Notes under the pieces: generated by a model
What the model was told of the DNA's origin: nothing
Seen by the model: only the letters and a program-made list of their open reading frames with translations
The model's database searches: none
NCBI RefSeq assembly: GCF_013213835.1
Contig: NZ_JABSSU010000005.1
Span: forward strand, 1 to 64,000
Direction: 5' to 3'
Source of the DNA: Winogradskyella sp.
GTDB taxonomy: Bacteria; Bacteroidota; Bacteroidia; Flavobacteriales; Flavobacteriaceae
DNA: 64,000 nucleotides
Part shown: positions 8,076 through 17,190 of the stretch, one piece after another
How positions within the stretch are numbered: position 1 is the stretch's first letter
Layout of the letters: each line of letters starts with the position of its first letter
Translations under genes and position numbers: made by a program

Positions 8076-8984
8076 TTAGTAACTCCACATATCTTGTTCG
8101 AAGTTTCTAATCTTATCTTTTACACGATCAGATTCTAAGAGTTGCATTAAGGCATTGTCTGCTACGTACTCTTTGATCTCTCTATCACCATATACATTCT
8201 CTTCTTTATAAATTAATCCGTGAAAACGACGGCTATTTAATAAATGATCAAATGAAATTGGCGAAGAACTATTTCTGTTATTGAAAGCCTTAGCCTCGTG
8301 TAATATATCTCTTACTTCAGGATAAAAAATCCAAAACATTGGTATTGGTTCATTGTATTCAGAATTTTCATCATCAATGAAGTTCACATCTGGTGCAGCT
8401 GGTGCTATACCTAGTATACGATACTTTAATTCACCTTGACGCTTGTCAAAATACCAAAGTCCCTTGATTAAATAAGAATTAATATCAGCTGGTTCGATAT
8501 CCCTTTTGATAACATACTCTTCTGGTAATTCTTCTTCACCTACAAAATTCTCATTCATGTAGTCCTTACCAGCATCAGTGATTCTAGTCATAGACAAAGA
8601 TGCTTTAAGATCCTCTAGTGTACGCTCTTCAGTAAAATACGAATCAGCATAAACTGTTGGAATCATTCCGCTTTCCATGTTCTCCATTAAAACCTGATAC
8701 AATGATTTTCTATCATCACCTAAGTTATTTTCAACAGGAAAATATAGAGGAAAATTAGCACGTTCATCCAAGATTACTTTTTCCCATGTCATTTTAGAAA
8801 ATAAGATGTCTCTATCACCAACATAACCGTATTCTAGAGGCTTATCGTTATCTAAAAGCAATTCTGCTTCCGTTTTCATACCAATTTCTTCTGGTATTTT
8901 AGCATTTAGAATGTTAGACTGAGCAAACATACTATTCGCAGCAATTAACACTAAACCTGTATATAAAACATTTTTTAAATTCAT
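8076..8984 (-). CDS. gldN: Gliding motility / type IX secretion protein GldN
   Basis: The 302-residue protein has an N-terminal signal peptide (about 1-22, ending SMFAQ). The body matches GldN: NILNAKIPEE near 24, the repeated EEYVIKRDIEP region and the SPISFDHLLNSRRF stretch near the C-terminus. GldN (PorN in Porphyromonas) forms the periplasmic ring of the type IX secretion system together with the lipoprotein GldK. It is the last gene of the minus-strand gldK-gldL-gldM-gldN operon, 35 bases after gldM, and is followed by a terminator. Confidence 0.95.
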   Translation of the reverse strand: MNLKNVLYTGLVLIAANSMFAQSNILNAKIPEEIGMKTEAELLLDNDKPLEYGYVGDRDILFSKMTWEKVILDERANFPLYFPVENNLGDDRKSLYQVLMENMESGMIPTVYADSYFTEERTLEDLKASLSMTRITDAGKDYMNENFVGEEELPEEYVIKRDIEPADINSYLIKGLWYFDKRQGELKYRILGIAPAAPDVNFIDDENSEYNEPIPMFWIFYPEVRDILHEAKAFNNRNSSSPISFDHLLNSRRFHGLIYKEENVYGDREIKEYVADNALMQLLESDRVKDKIRNFEQDMWSY

Positions 8985-9019
8985 CTTATTTTCTTTTTGT
9001 AATTCGGGGTATGAATTGA

Positions 9020-10600
9020 TTAATTACTTGTTACTTCAATAATAACTGGTGGAACATTCTTCAAATTATATTTTGAATTGCCTTGAATCTTAGCCTTTAT
9101 ATCGAAGATTGTAACATTTTCGCCTCTTCTTGCTTTCTTGATAGCAGACTTAGCTTGAGCATTCATTTTTGTACCAGTTACATTAACCGTTGGTTGACCA
9201 GGCACTTTAATTTTAAATGATGTTACAACTATAGGTAAATCAAAAACAAAGTCTTGTAATTTAGCACCTACTGTACCAATTTCAATATTACGCTTTGGTA
9301 GTTTGATAATTTTATTCCCTAAGTTACCAGATATCTCTCCTGTCGGCGCAGGAATATCTTTAATTCTAAATGTTTTCTGATCAGTGACTTTTTGTCCATC
9401 ATCTAATGTACCAGTAACATTAATAGTTACTTCTTTACCTTTACCAGGATTCATTATGTATTTACCACCACCTTGAGGTGCAAGTCCATTACCTGATGCT
9501 TGTACTTTATTATCAGGCACTCCAGCAAATGAAATTGTCATCGGATTAGCTACACCACGATATACAACATTCATTTTATCAGCAGATATAGTCGCTTGCT
9601 TTGGTCTAGGTACCACAACATAATTAGCAACTATAGGTATAGGTAATTCTTTACCGTTTTCAATAAATGTAAATTCACCGCTTATTTCATGCTCACCCAC
9701 ATTACCCACATTGAAATCAAGTGACGCCGCTCCCGAAGAATCAATTGCCTTAGATAAATCAACTTCTTGTCCTTGAACAACTAACTTTGTTGGTGGCACA
9801 TTTGCATACTTTCCGATCACCACTCTCCCTTGGAATTTCTCACCAGCAAAAAATGCAGACTTATCCGCTAAAACGATTGCTTGATAATTATTAAGTGTAG
9901 TAGCCTCAGAAACGATATTACCTAAAAATAAACTTAACATATCAGATTCAGTTACCTTAACATCGTTCTGCATTGCTGTTAACTTAGTGTAAGACGCTAT
10001 CGCAGGGAAACCTTGAAAATGATAATTTAACCAATCAATCTTTTTACCATCTTTATTTGAAACCTTTTCAGTGTTAAAAAGTGCATTAAAACTCTCTGAT
10101 TGCCCACGGTAACTCTCATCAGTTGATAAGATGTCATTTATAGCCTTTTTATACTCATCAATTTTACTCATAACCTCTTGACCTTTCTTTGTCAAACGGT
10201 CACCAGTAAACCAGGCTTCATCCAAAATATCCGTCTTATCCATCGATTCAAACGGAAGCTTTCCTGTTTTAGGGTCAATTTTGTACTTACCTTCTCTAAT
10301 TACATCAGCCTTTAAAGTTTCTAAGTAATCATAAAACTTATCTGTTGCAATCTTCACCTGCTGAGCTCTTGCAGCTGGTACTTTAAATTCAGCCGGATTT
10401 TCAGCACCTTTAGTTACTAATTCAGCTAGTAATTTTTCATTTCTATCTGTAGTAGATGCGTTAGAAGTGCCAAACTTCTCCTCCATTAATCCGAATGCGG
10501 ATAATACTTCTTTTGACATATTCATCGCCATCATCGCAATGAAAACGAGATACATCAAGTTAATCATTTTCTGTCTTGCAGATACATTTCCTCCTGCCAT
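9020..10600 (-). CDS. gldM: Gliding motility / type IX secretion motor protein GldM
   Basis: The 526-residue protein begins with a short cytoplasmic end and a single transmembrane helix (about 13-35, INLMYLVFIAMMAMNM). The rest is a long periplasmic part: a helical stretch to about 220, then consecutive beta-rich immunoglobulin-like domains (D2 to D4) to the C-terminus. This is the known architecture of GldM/PorM, which with GldL forms the proton-driven rotary motor powering gliding and type IX export. The conserved start MAGGNVSARQKM is present. Length is normal for the family. Confidence 0.96.
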   Translation of the reverse strand: MAGGNVSARQKMINLMYLVFIAMMAMNMSKEVLSAFGLMEEKFGTSNASTTDRNEKLLAELVTKGAENPAEFKVPAARAQQVKIATDKFYDYLETLKADVIREGKYKIDPKTGKLPFESMDKTDILDEAWFTGDRLTKKGQEVMSKIDEYKKAINDILSTDESYRGQSESFNALFNTEKVSNKDGKKIDWLNYHFQGFPAIASYTKLTAMQNDVKVTESDMLSLFLGNIVSEATTLNNYQAIVLADKSAFFAGEKFQGRVVIGKYANVPPTKLVVQGQEVDLSKAIDSSGAASLDFNVGNVGEHEISGEFTFIENGKELPIPIVANYVVVPRPKQATISADKMNVVYRGVANPMTISFAGVPDNKVQASGNGLAPQGGGKYIMNPGKGKEVTINVTGTLDDGQKVTDQKTFRIKDIPAPTGEISGNLGNKIIKLPKRNIEIGTVGAKLQDFVFDLPIVVTSFKIKVPGQPTVNVTGTKMNAQAKSAIKKARRGENVTIFDIKAKIQGNSKYNLKNVPPVIIEVTSN

Positions 10601-10648
10601 GTTTAATTAGTTTTTAATTGTTAATAATATAATCTATAATAAAACTAA

Positions 10649-11281
10649 TTAGCTTTTATTCATTGCAGAAAGCATTCCACCATATACACCATTTAATGAT
10701 GATAAGTTAGATGCTAATGATTGCATTTGCTCTTTTAATTTAGTTGCATTTTCTACAGCCTCTTCGTTGATAGCAGCTTGACGATTTGCACTTTCCATCT
10801 GAACCTTGTAAAGGCTATTTAATGATTCCATTTGAGCAGCAGCTAAAGATAACTCTTCGCTGTATTTCTTTTGAGCAGACATTGAATCTACCGTTGGACT
10901 AATGTTTTTAGCAGCACCTTCAAAATTCTTAATGCTATCTCCTAAACTTGCCATTAATTCTCCGTCAATTTTTGCTTCTTTTAATAAATTGTCTAATTTT
11001 TTAGATAATAACCCTTCAGCATCTTTTGGCTCTTCTTTTTTCTTCTTACCTAAAGATTGCCCACCAGCTAATTCTGGATAAACTAAAGACCAATCTAAAT
11101 CTGCTTGTTGTCTTTCGAATGCAGAATATGTAAATACTAATGCCTCCACTATCATACCTAAAGTTAGGATTTCAGAACCATAAGGCCAGTGCTGGATTTT
11201 GAATAATGCTCCAACAATTACAATTGCTGCTCCAAGTCCATAGACCATATTAGTGATAGTGATTTTTCCTTTTTGTGCCAT
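10649..11281 (-). CDS. gldL: Gliding motility / type IX secretion motor protein GldL
   Basis: The 210-residue protein has two transmembrane helices near the N-terminus (about 9-28 and 36-55) joined by the conserved KIQHWPYG loop. A Glu in the second helix (MIVEALVFTYSAFE) corresponds to the position thought to take part in proton movement. The rest is a cytoplasmic helical and coiled-coil domain, including the KKKKEEPKD linker and a Gln/Leu-rich C-terminus. GldL forms the stator-like half of the GldLM motor. It precedes gldM by 48 bases. Confidence 0.95.
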   Translation of the reverse strand: MAQKGKITITNMVYGLGAAIVIVGALFKIQHWPYGSEILTLGMIVEALVFTYSAFERQQADLDWSLVYPELAGGQSLGKKKKEEPKDAEGLLSKKLDNLLKEAKIDGELMASLGDSIKNFEGAAKNISPTVDSMSAQKKYSEELSLAAAQMESLNSLYKVQMESANRQAAINEEAVENATKLKEQMQSLASNLSSLNGVYGGMLSAMNKS

Positions 11282-11301
11282 AATTTTGTTTAGTTTTTAG
11301 T

Positions 11302-11327
11302 TTAAGTTAAAATGGATTATAACTTAA
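11302..11327 (-). promoter_or_regulatory. Intercistronic hairpin between gldK and gldL
   Basis: TTAAGTT and AACTTAA form a perfect 7-bp stem around a 12-nt loop, in the 87-base gap between gldK and gldL. No U-tract follows. It might set relative expression or mRNA processing, but the stem is short and entirely AT-rich apart from one G-C pair. Confidence 0.3.
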
Positions 11328-11368
11328 GTAGGTTGTTTGTTTATTGATTTGTTTTTTGTTATTAGATT

Positions 11369-12721
11369 TTAATTTGTTGCAGCGTTTTGAGTCACTTCAG
11401 TCCCCATGTAATCTTGTACAGTTCTGAAACCAATGTAACTTCTTGCAGAGTCAGCATATTCATAATCTCTTGAACTCACTTGTAAGAAATACGCAACATC
11501 TTTCCAAGATCCACCTCTTACTACTTTACGAGCATTGTCAGGATCGTTTACATTAGGGTTAATTGTTGATGCAAATTCGTAAGATGCTGCATCATAAGAT
11601 CCGTTAACCCATTCAGACACATTACCTGCCATGTTATATAGGTTAAAGTCATTTGGATCATAAGCATTCGCCTCTACTGTATATAAAGCTTGGTCAGCGG
11701 CATAATCACCACGAAGTGGCTTAAAGTTTGCCATAAAACAACCTCTGTCATTTTTAGTATATGGCCCACCCCAAGGATAAGAAGCTCCTTGAAGACCGCC
11801 ACGAGCAGCATATTCCCATTCTGCTTCTGACGGTAATCTATATGCATTTACTGGTTGCTTTCCTTTACTTTTTTGATATGAATTATGATGTATTGTTCTC
11901 CACTGACAAAAAGCTCTAGCTTGTTTCCATGACACTCCTACAACCGGATAATCACCGTAAGCATCATGCCAGAAATAATCATTATGCATTGGCTCATTGT
12001 ATGAATATGCAAAATCTCTAATCCAAGCTGTGGTATCAGGATAAACCTCAACTTCTTCTTGTTCTATAACTTGAGAACGCTTTAAACTTCTGTCTCTAGC
12101 AGCCTTTGCGATGTCCATGTGTGTATACTGAAACTTGAATTGCTTCACATCCCAAGTTCTCTGACCATTATACGACTCCTCTAAAGGTAGATACATGCCG
12201 TCCATAACTTCAGCGTATAACTCATCTGGATATTCATCAGTATCAAAAATTAATTCTACGTCACGATTAATTTTTCTTTGTTCGTTACCATATGTATTTA
12301 ACATGTAACTTTCGTAGGCATTTAATTCTTCTGGGTTCGCATCTAAATATGCAAATTCACCAATGTCACCATTTCCAGGAGTCACACCTTCTAAATCTGC
12401 CATTTCAGCTAATTTATATCGAAGTATAGAGTCTCTTACCCAGTATACGAATTGACGATACTCACTATTTGTGATTTCAGTTTCATCCATGTAGAATGCA
12501 CGAACTGTCGCCGTTTTTGTTGGAGCATCTTGCACACCAGCTATATCATCATCTGATTTACCCATAATGAAAGCTCCACCAGGAACTAAAGTCATCCCAT
12601 AAGGCTTCTCTGGGTGCCATTTTTTACCACTAACACCTACCAATTGTCCGCGGTCTCCAGAACTACAACTGGCCACCATAACTAATACTGTTGATAGTAA
12701 AATAAATTTCTTAATATTCAT
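11369..12721 (-). CDS. gldK: Gliding motility / type IX secretion lipoprotein GldK
   Basis: The 450-residue protein has a lipoprotein signal (MNIKKFILLSTVLVMVASC, lipid Cys 19) and a formylglycine-generating-enzyme/SUMF1-like fold. Family landmarks are PGGAFIMGKSDDD near 47, YPVVGVSWKQARAFCQW near 260, YRLPSEAEWEYAARGG near 295, MAGNVSEWV near 365 and VVRGGSWKD near 400. GldK (PorK) is an outer-membrane lipoprotein that makes the large periplasmic ring with GldN and is not thought to be an active FGE enzyme. It is the first gene of the operon. Confidence 0.96.
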   Translation of the reverse strand: MNIKKFILLSTVLVMVASCSSGDRGQLVGVSGKKWHPEKPYGMTLVPGGAFIMGKSDDDIAGVQDAPTKTATVRAFYMDETEITNSEYRQFVYWVRDSILRYKLAEMADLEGVTPGNGDIGEFAYLDANPEELNAYESYMLNTYGNEQRKINRDVELIFDTDEYPDELYAEVMDGMYLPLEESYNGQRTWDVKQFKFQYTHMDIAKAARDRSLKRSQVIEQEEVEVYPDTTAWIRDFAYSYNEPMHNDYFWHDAYGDYPVVGVSWKQARAFCQWRTIHHNSYQKSKGKQPVNAYRLPSEAEWEYAARGGLQGASYPWGGPYTKNDRGCFMANFKPLRGDYAADQALYTVEANAYDPNDFNLYNMAGNVSEWVNGSYDAASYEFASTINPNVNDPDNARKVVRGGSWKDVAYFLQVSSRDYEYADSARSYIGFRTVQDYMGTEVTQNAATN

Positions 12722-12762
12722 AGTAACTCTAGGTTAAATTAATCGTCGTAAAATTTAAGGTC

Positions 12763-12791
12763 GTAAACATATTTATATTTTTTCTAACAAA
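12763..12791 (-). promoter_or_regulatory. gldK: Putative gldK operon promoter
   Basis: Reading the minus strand, TTTG at 12791-12788 is followed after 16 nt by TATGTTTAC, a near match to the -7 element TAnnTTTG. The -7 copy is directly followed by GAC, giving TAnnTTTACGAC. A second TTTACGAC occurs about 16 bases further toward the gene. The start codon is about 40 bases downstream. Confidence 0.5.
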
Positions 12792-12822
12792 CAACTTTTT
12801 TTCGATTTTTTTTGCATTTAAT

Positions 12823-12857
12823 CTGTTAAAAATGCATTTCGTCGATGTTTTTAACAG
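12823..12857. repeat. 10-bp inverted repeat between the ureohydrolase-like gene and gldK
   Basis: CTGTTAAAAA and TTTTTAACAG are perfect complements separated by 15 nt. The repeat lies just past the stop codon of the upstream gene and just before the gldK promoter. No U-tract follows on the minus strand, so it is not a standard terminator. It could be an operator, or a stem that protects the upstream mRNA 3' end. Confidence 0.5.
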
Positions 12858-12881
12858 TCATTGTCCGACAAAGTGTTCATT

Positions 12882-14048
12882 TTAAAAGCTGTTCTTCCTA
12901 AAGGCCTTATACCACCTTTCAGGTATATTGCCTTTTGTAGCATCAACATAATCTGCATGCATGCATGGTAATAACGTGTGCTTTTTTAATTTATTATTAA
13001 CATCTGGTAAAAAAGGAATTTCTATCCACCATCGTCCTGTTTTTAAACTTTTGTAGAAAATAAGCTCATCTTCTTCTATTAATACATTGAATTTTTGGTA
13101 GTTATTTTCATTGGCAAAACTATCATCCTTAACCCTACAATTAACGCCTTCCACAAAATACCAAATCATTTGCGCCATGAGCATTGAAGTGGCCTGATCA
13201 TTTTTTGATTTATGATATTCGTAAATACCAAAAGACGACACCTTATTGCTTATACCGGCATAGCGCGTAATTGCACATATTTCTTTTCCTGAAAAACCAT
13301 TGGGTGAAAATTTCTGGTTATCACTTACTTCAGAAGATCTTACCGATCTCATATCTACTGACACAATATGAGCATCTCGCATCAATGGCTCTACCATATT
13401 AATATTACTCGAAACTTCACCTAATCTATAAGCTTCGAAATATAGTTTCTCCATAAGATCAATCTCCTCTTGCGAATTGAAATAAGTTTGATAACCAATA
13501 GTGGAATAATTAAACAAATTATAAGGTTCTTCTACTATTATCTTACCAACATAACTATTATTCTTAATAGGAAGATTTGCATCACCAAGGTCAAAGTTAG
13601 TGTCTAAACTAACTATATTCACCATTGGCATAAGGTTATCATATGCTCTATAATTAGAGTATGTTAAATCCTGACTACCACCAAGTATGATAGGTATAAT
13701 GTTTTTCTCAACTAAAACGTTGATTGCAGTCCGTATAGCAAAGTATGTATCTTCTACTGTTTCACCAGGCTTTATATCACCAAGATCGGCTATGGTTGTG
13801 TTCCAATTTCCAGGAAATAAATTATACAGTGCCGTTCTTACATTATCGAAATTGAGTTCTGCCCCAATATAATTGATATCATTTCTATTTTCTAAAACCC
13901 CAATGATAGCAATTTTAACATCGTCTAACTCAGGAATACCATGTTGGTTAGAGTGGACTTTTATTTTTCTTCCAATAGCCTGTTGAGAAAGTAATTCTTT
14001 ATGAGCTAGGACAGCATCCGAAACAGGCGTTAGGAAACCAAAATTCAT
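12882..14048 (-). CDS. Ureohydrolase-fold protein with degenerate metal site
   Basis: The 388-residue protein matches the arginase / agmatinase / formimidoylglutamase family in overall layout, and homologues are usually named formimidoylglutamase. The three metal-ligand motifs are present but altered. GGDHS is GGSQD (His to Gln126). DAHxD is DTNFD at 149-153 (His to Asn151). SxDxD is SVDMR at 230-234 (second Asp to Arg234). Three of six manganese ligands are therefore lost, so classical hydrolysis is unlikely. No histidine-degradation genes are nearby. It starts 3 bases after topA and precedes gldK, so a non-catalytic or scaffolding role is possible; function is unknown. Confidence 0.8.
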   Translation of the reverse strand: MNFGFLTPVSDAVLAHKELLSQQAIGRKIKVHSNQHGIPELDDVKIAIIGVLENRNDINYIGAELNFDNVRTALYNLFPGNWNTTIADLGDIKPGETVEDTYFAIRTAINVLVEKNIIPIILGGSQDLTYSNYRAYDNLMPMVNIVSLDTNFDLGDANLPIKNNSYVGKIIVEEPYNLFNYSTIGYQTYFNSQEEIDLMEKLYFEAYRLGEVSSNINMVEPLMRDAHIVSVDMRSVRSSEVSDNQKFSPNGFSGKEICAITRYAGISNKVSSFGIYEYHKSKNDQATSMLMAQMIWYFVEGVNCRVKDDSFANENNYQKFNVLIEEDELIFYKSLKTGRWWIEIPFLPDVNNKLKKHTLLPCMHADYVDATKGNIPERWYKAFRKNSF

Positions 14049-14051
14049 ATA

Positions 14052-16547
14052 TTATTTCTTTTTTGTAGTGGTCTTCTTTCTGGTTTTCTTTTTTGGAGCA
14101 TTCTTTTCTAATATAGCAATTGCCTCTTCTAGCGTCATATCTGAAACATCTACAGTTTTTGCCAATTCGACTTTCTGTTTTCCTTTAATTACATTATGTC
14201 TTCCCCAACGTGCTTTTTCAACCCTAACTCCTTCTGCTTCCCACACGTGAATAAGCTTATCTTTTTCCTTTTGAATTTTATCTTCTATTAAGGTAACAAT
14301 GTCTTCTTCAGATAAATTGTCCCAATCATACTTCTTATTTACATTAATAAACAAGTTGTTCCATTTTATAAAAGGTCCAAATCTACCTTTACCTTTTGTA
14401 ACCTCTAATCCTTGATACATATAAATTGGTGCATCAGCTTTCTCTTTTTCCTTGATGTAAATGATGGCCTCATCTAGCTCCACACTTAGAGGATCTACAC
14501 CTTTAGGAAGTGAGACAAACTTCTTACCATATCGTACATAAGGTCCAAATCTACCGTTGTTGACCTCAACTTCATCATCCTTGTAATGCCCTAAAGCCTT
14601 AGGTAACTTAAACAAGTCCATCGCCTCTTCAAAGGTTATTGAACTAAGCTGTTGATCTGGTGATAAACTAGCAAACATTGGTTTTTCCTCTTCGTCTACC
14701 GTACCAATTTGAACCATAGGCCCAAACTTACCTAAACGCACACTCACCTGTCTACCAGTTTTTGGATCTTTACCCAAAATACGTTCTCCAGATTCTCGCT
14801 CTGCATTTTCTTGTACGTCTTCTACCTGTGGATGAAAACCTTTATAAAAATCTTTCATCATTGCTCTCCAGTCTTCTTTACCTTCAGCAATATCATCAAA
14901 ACTCTCTTCTACTCTCGCTGTGAAATTGTAATCTAAAATGGTCTCGAAATGATTGACTAAGAAGTCAGTTACAATCATTCCAATATCTGTTGGTACTAAT
15001 TTTCCTTTGTCTGAACCTACGCGTTCAGTTAAATCTTTCTCTGAAATGGTATTACCTTCTAATACTAACTGCGCATAGCTTCTTTCCGTGCCATCAACTG
15101 TTCCCTTTTCCACATAGTTTCTATTCTGAATTGTAGAAATTGTAGGAGCATATGTTGATGGTCTACCGATACCTAGCTCCTCAAGTTTTTTGACTAACGA
15201 AGCCTCTGTAAATCTTGCTGGAGGTCTTGTAAAACGTTGTGTCGCTGTAATGTAATTATTTGATAATGCATCGGACACTTTCAAATCTGGCAACAAACCT
15301 GATTGTTCCGCTTCCTCATCATCTGTACCTTCTAGATAGACCTTTAAAAATCCATCGAATGTAATAATTTCTCCATTAGCAACAAATTGTTCTTTAACTG
15401 CCTCTGAGGAGTTTACTTTTACTTTAACATTGGTACGTTCTAATTTTGCCTCACTCATTTGGGATGCAATAGCACGCTTCCAAATTAAATCGTAAAGTCT
15501 AGCCTGATCCCTTTCAACATTTACCGATGGATTAGCAAAATTTGTTGGTCTTATTGCTTCATGAGCTTCTTGAGCTCCTGTAGATTTTCCCTTATAATTT
15601 CTTGGTTGACTATATTCTGAACCATACGACGTGATAATGGCATCTTCAGCACCTTGCTTTGCTTCATCAGATAGATTAACACTATCTGTTCTCATGTATG
15701 TAATCAATCCTGCTTCATACAAACGTTGGGCGTTGCTCATTGTTCTTGCAACTGAAAAGCCTAATTTTCTTGAAGCCTCTTGTTGTAACGTTGATGTTGT
15801 AAATGGTGGAGCTGGTGATTTCTTTACTGGCTTCTTCTCTAAATCTGCAACATTATATGTTGCATTTAGATTTTTATTTAAAAACTCCTGTGCATCTTCC
15901 TTCGATTCAAAATTCTTAGGAAGTTTTGCTTTAAATACAGATCCATCTTTGGTGGTAAATTCAGCATCTACTCTGTAAGATGCAACAGGTTTAAAATCTT
16001 GTATTTGTCTTTCGCGCTCCACAATTAATCTAACTGAAACTGATTGTACTCTACCAGCAGACAATCCACCTTTTACCTTTCGCCAAAGTACTGGTGAAAG
16101 TTCATATCCAACTATTCTATCTAAAACACGTCTAGCCTGTTGTGCATCAACAAGATTATAATCTATACTTCTTGGATTCTCAATGGCTTTATTAATTGCC
16201 TTTTTTGTTATCTCAGAAAATACAATTCGTCTTGTTTTTTCTTTGTCTAACCCTAAAGTCTCAGCCAAGTGCCATGCAATAGCTTCTCCTTCACGATCCT
16301 CATCACTCGCCAACCATACAAGCTCCGCTTTCTTGGCTAAATCCTTAAGTTTTTTAACAACATCTTTCTTATCTTTTGAAACCCTATACTTAGGTTTAAA
16401 ATCACCTTCAACATCTACACCTAACTCTTTAGAAGGTAAGTCTGCAATATGCCCGAAACTAGATTCAACTTTATAATCTTTTCCTAAAAATTTCTCAATA
16501 GTTTTAGCCTTTGCTGGTGACTCTACAATAACAAGATTCTTCGACAT
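14052..16547 (-). CDS. topA: DNA topoisomerase I
   Basis: The 831-residue protein has an N-terminal Toprim domain (LVIVESPAKAKTIEKFLG, then ASDEDREGEAIAWH near 80-93). The type IA core follows, with active-site Tyr284 in LITYMRTDS and the QEAHEAIRPT motif near 326. Instead of zinc fingers, the C-terminal third has several short Toprim-C repeats, seen as GKFGPMVQIG, GRFGPYVRYG and GRFGPFIKW. It ends in a Lys/Thr-rich basic tail (KKKTRKKTTTKKK) suited to DNA contact. The enzyme relaxes negative supercoils. It is the first gene of a two-gene unit with the ureohydrolase-like gene. Confidence 0.97.
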   Translation of the reverse strand: MSKNLVIVESPAKAKTIEKFLGKDYKVESSFGHIADLPSKELGVDVEGDFKPKYRVSKDKKDVVKKLKDLAKKAELVWLASDEDREGEAIAWHLAETLGLDKEKTRRIVFSEITKKAINKAIENPRSIDYNLVDAQQARRVLDRIVGYELSPVLWRKVKGGLSAGRVQSVSVRLIVERERQIQDFKPVASYRVDAEFTTKDGSVFKAKLPKNFESKEDAQEFLNKNLNATYNVADLEKKPVKKSPAPPFTTSTLQQEASRKLGFSVARTMSNAQRLYEAGLITYMRTDSVNLSDEAKQGAEDAIITSYGSEYSQPRNYKGKSTGAQEAHEAIRPTNFANPSVNVERDQARLYDLIWKRAIASQMSEAKLERTNVKVKVNSSEAVKEQFVANGEIITFDGFLKVYLEGTDDEEAEQSGLLPDLKVSDALSNNYITATQRFTRPPARFTEASLVKKLEELGIGRPSTYAPTISTIQNRNYVEKGTVDGTERSYAQLVLEGNTISEKDLTERVGSDKGKLVPTDIGMIVTDFLVNHFETILDYNFTARVEESFDDIAEGKEDWRAMMKDFYKGFHPQVEDVQENAERESGERILGKDPKTGRQVSVRLGKFGPMVQIGTVDEEEKPMFASLSPDQQLSSITFEEAMDLFKLPKALGHYKDDEVEVNNGRFGPYVRYGKKFVSLPKGVDPLSVELDEAIIYIKEKEKADAPIYMYQGLEVTKGKGRFGPFIKWNNLFINVNKKYDWDNLSEEDIVTLIEDKIQKEKDKLIHVWEAEGVRVEKARWGRHNVIKGKQKVELAKTVDVSDMTLEEAIAILEKNAPKKKTRKKTTTKKK

Positions 16548-16567
16548 TATTAATTTTTTTGAGGATA

Positions 16568-16595
16568 CAAATGTATATGAAATTTAAGATACAAA
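16568..16595 (-). promoter_or_regulatory. topA: Putative topA promoter
   Basis: On the minus strand TTTG (16595-16592) and TACATTTG (16575-16568) match the -33 and -7 elements of Bacteroidota with 16 nt between them. The ATG follows about 20 bases later. Confidence 0.65.
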
Positions 16596-16651
16596 CCTAA
16601 TTTGGTCGCAATTACAATACATTTTAACGTACTTTTCACAAGTGAATTCTA

Positions 16652-16677
16652 TAAAAAAACCTTACTAATTATAAGGT
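16652..16677 (-). terminator. Terminator after the small exported protein gene
   Basis: ACCTTA and TAAGGT form a 6-bp stem with a 7-nt loop, followed on the minus strand by seven U. It lies 25 bases past the stop codon of the 16702-17148 gene. Confidence 0.7.
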
Positions 16678-16701
16678 CTTTCAACATGTTATTTATTTGA
16701 T

Positions 16702-17148
16702 TTAATAAGTATAATTTATTGCTTGATTAAAACCATCAAGATTTAATATAATTTCATCTTCGTTCTCAATTTGAAGGGTAGAAACATCAAAAAAAGCGGT
16801 CCTTGTAACTTGAGTTAAACAAGCTTCAATATTTACAAGGAAAATCTTTATATCTCTCTGAGGCGGATTAGATTCGTCCACCTCCGCAGAATCGACCAAT
16901 TGAATATCCCACGATAGACCATCACAACCAACTGCTGTTATTACAACTGCTAAGCAGTCTTCTGTCAAATCAGCACTTATTATTGTATAAGGATTTGTGG
17001 CCGCATTTTCATAAGTAAAAGCATCAATTGAAGTTAATAAACCACAATCAGCTTGCTGTGGTGTGTCAGTCGTATCATCTGGTAAACACTGAAAATAAAG
17101 GACTGACGCAACAATTAGGGTAAAACTCTTTAAAGACTTTGACTTCAT
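16702..17148 (-). CDS. Small exported protein of unknown function
   Basis: The 148-residue protein starts with a signal-like segment (residues 1-21) ending in LYFQC. The Cys could be a lipid site, although the residues before it are not a standard lipobox. A short Asp/Thr linker follows and then a compact domain with four more cysteines (about 35, 65, 74 and 109), which could form disulfides in the periplasm. No family was recognised. It sits between topA and an inner-membrane protein on the same strand and has its own terminator. Confidence 0.65.
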   Translation of the reverse strand: MKSKSLKSFTLIVASVLYFQCLPDDTTDTPQQADCGLLTSIDAFTYENAATNPYTIISADLTEDCLAVVITAVGCDGLSWDIQLVDSAEVDESNPPQRDIKIFLVNIEACLTQVTRTAFFDVSTLQIENEDEIILNLDGFNQAINYTY

Positions 17149-17190
17149 AATTTTTTATTTTAAAAATAAACAACTTAGATATTTTATAAA

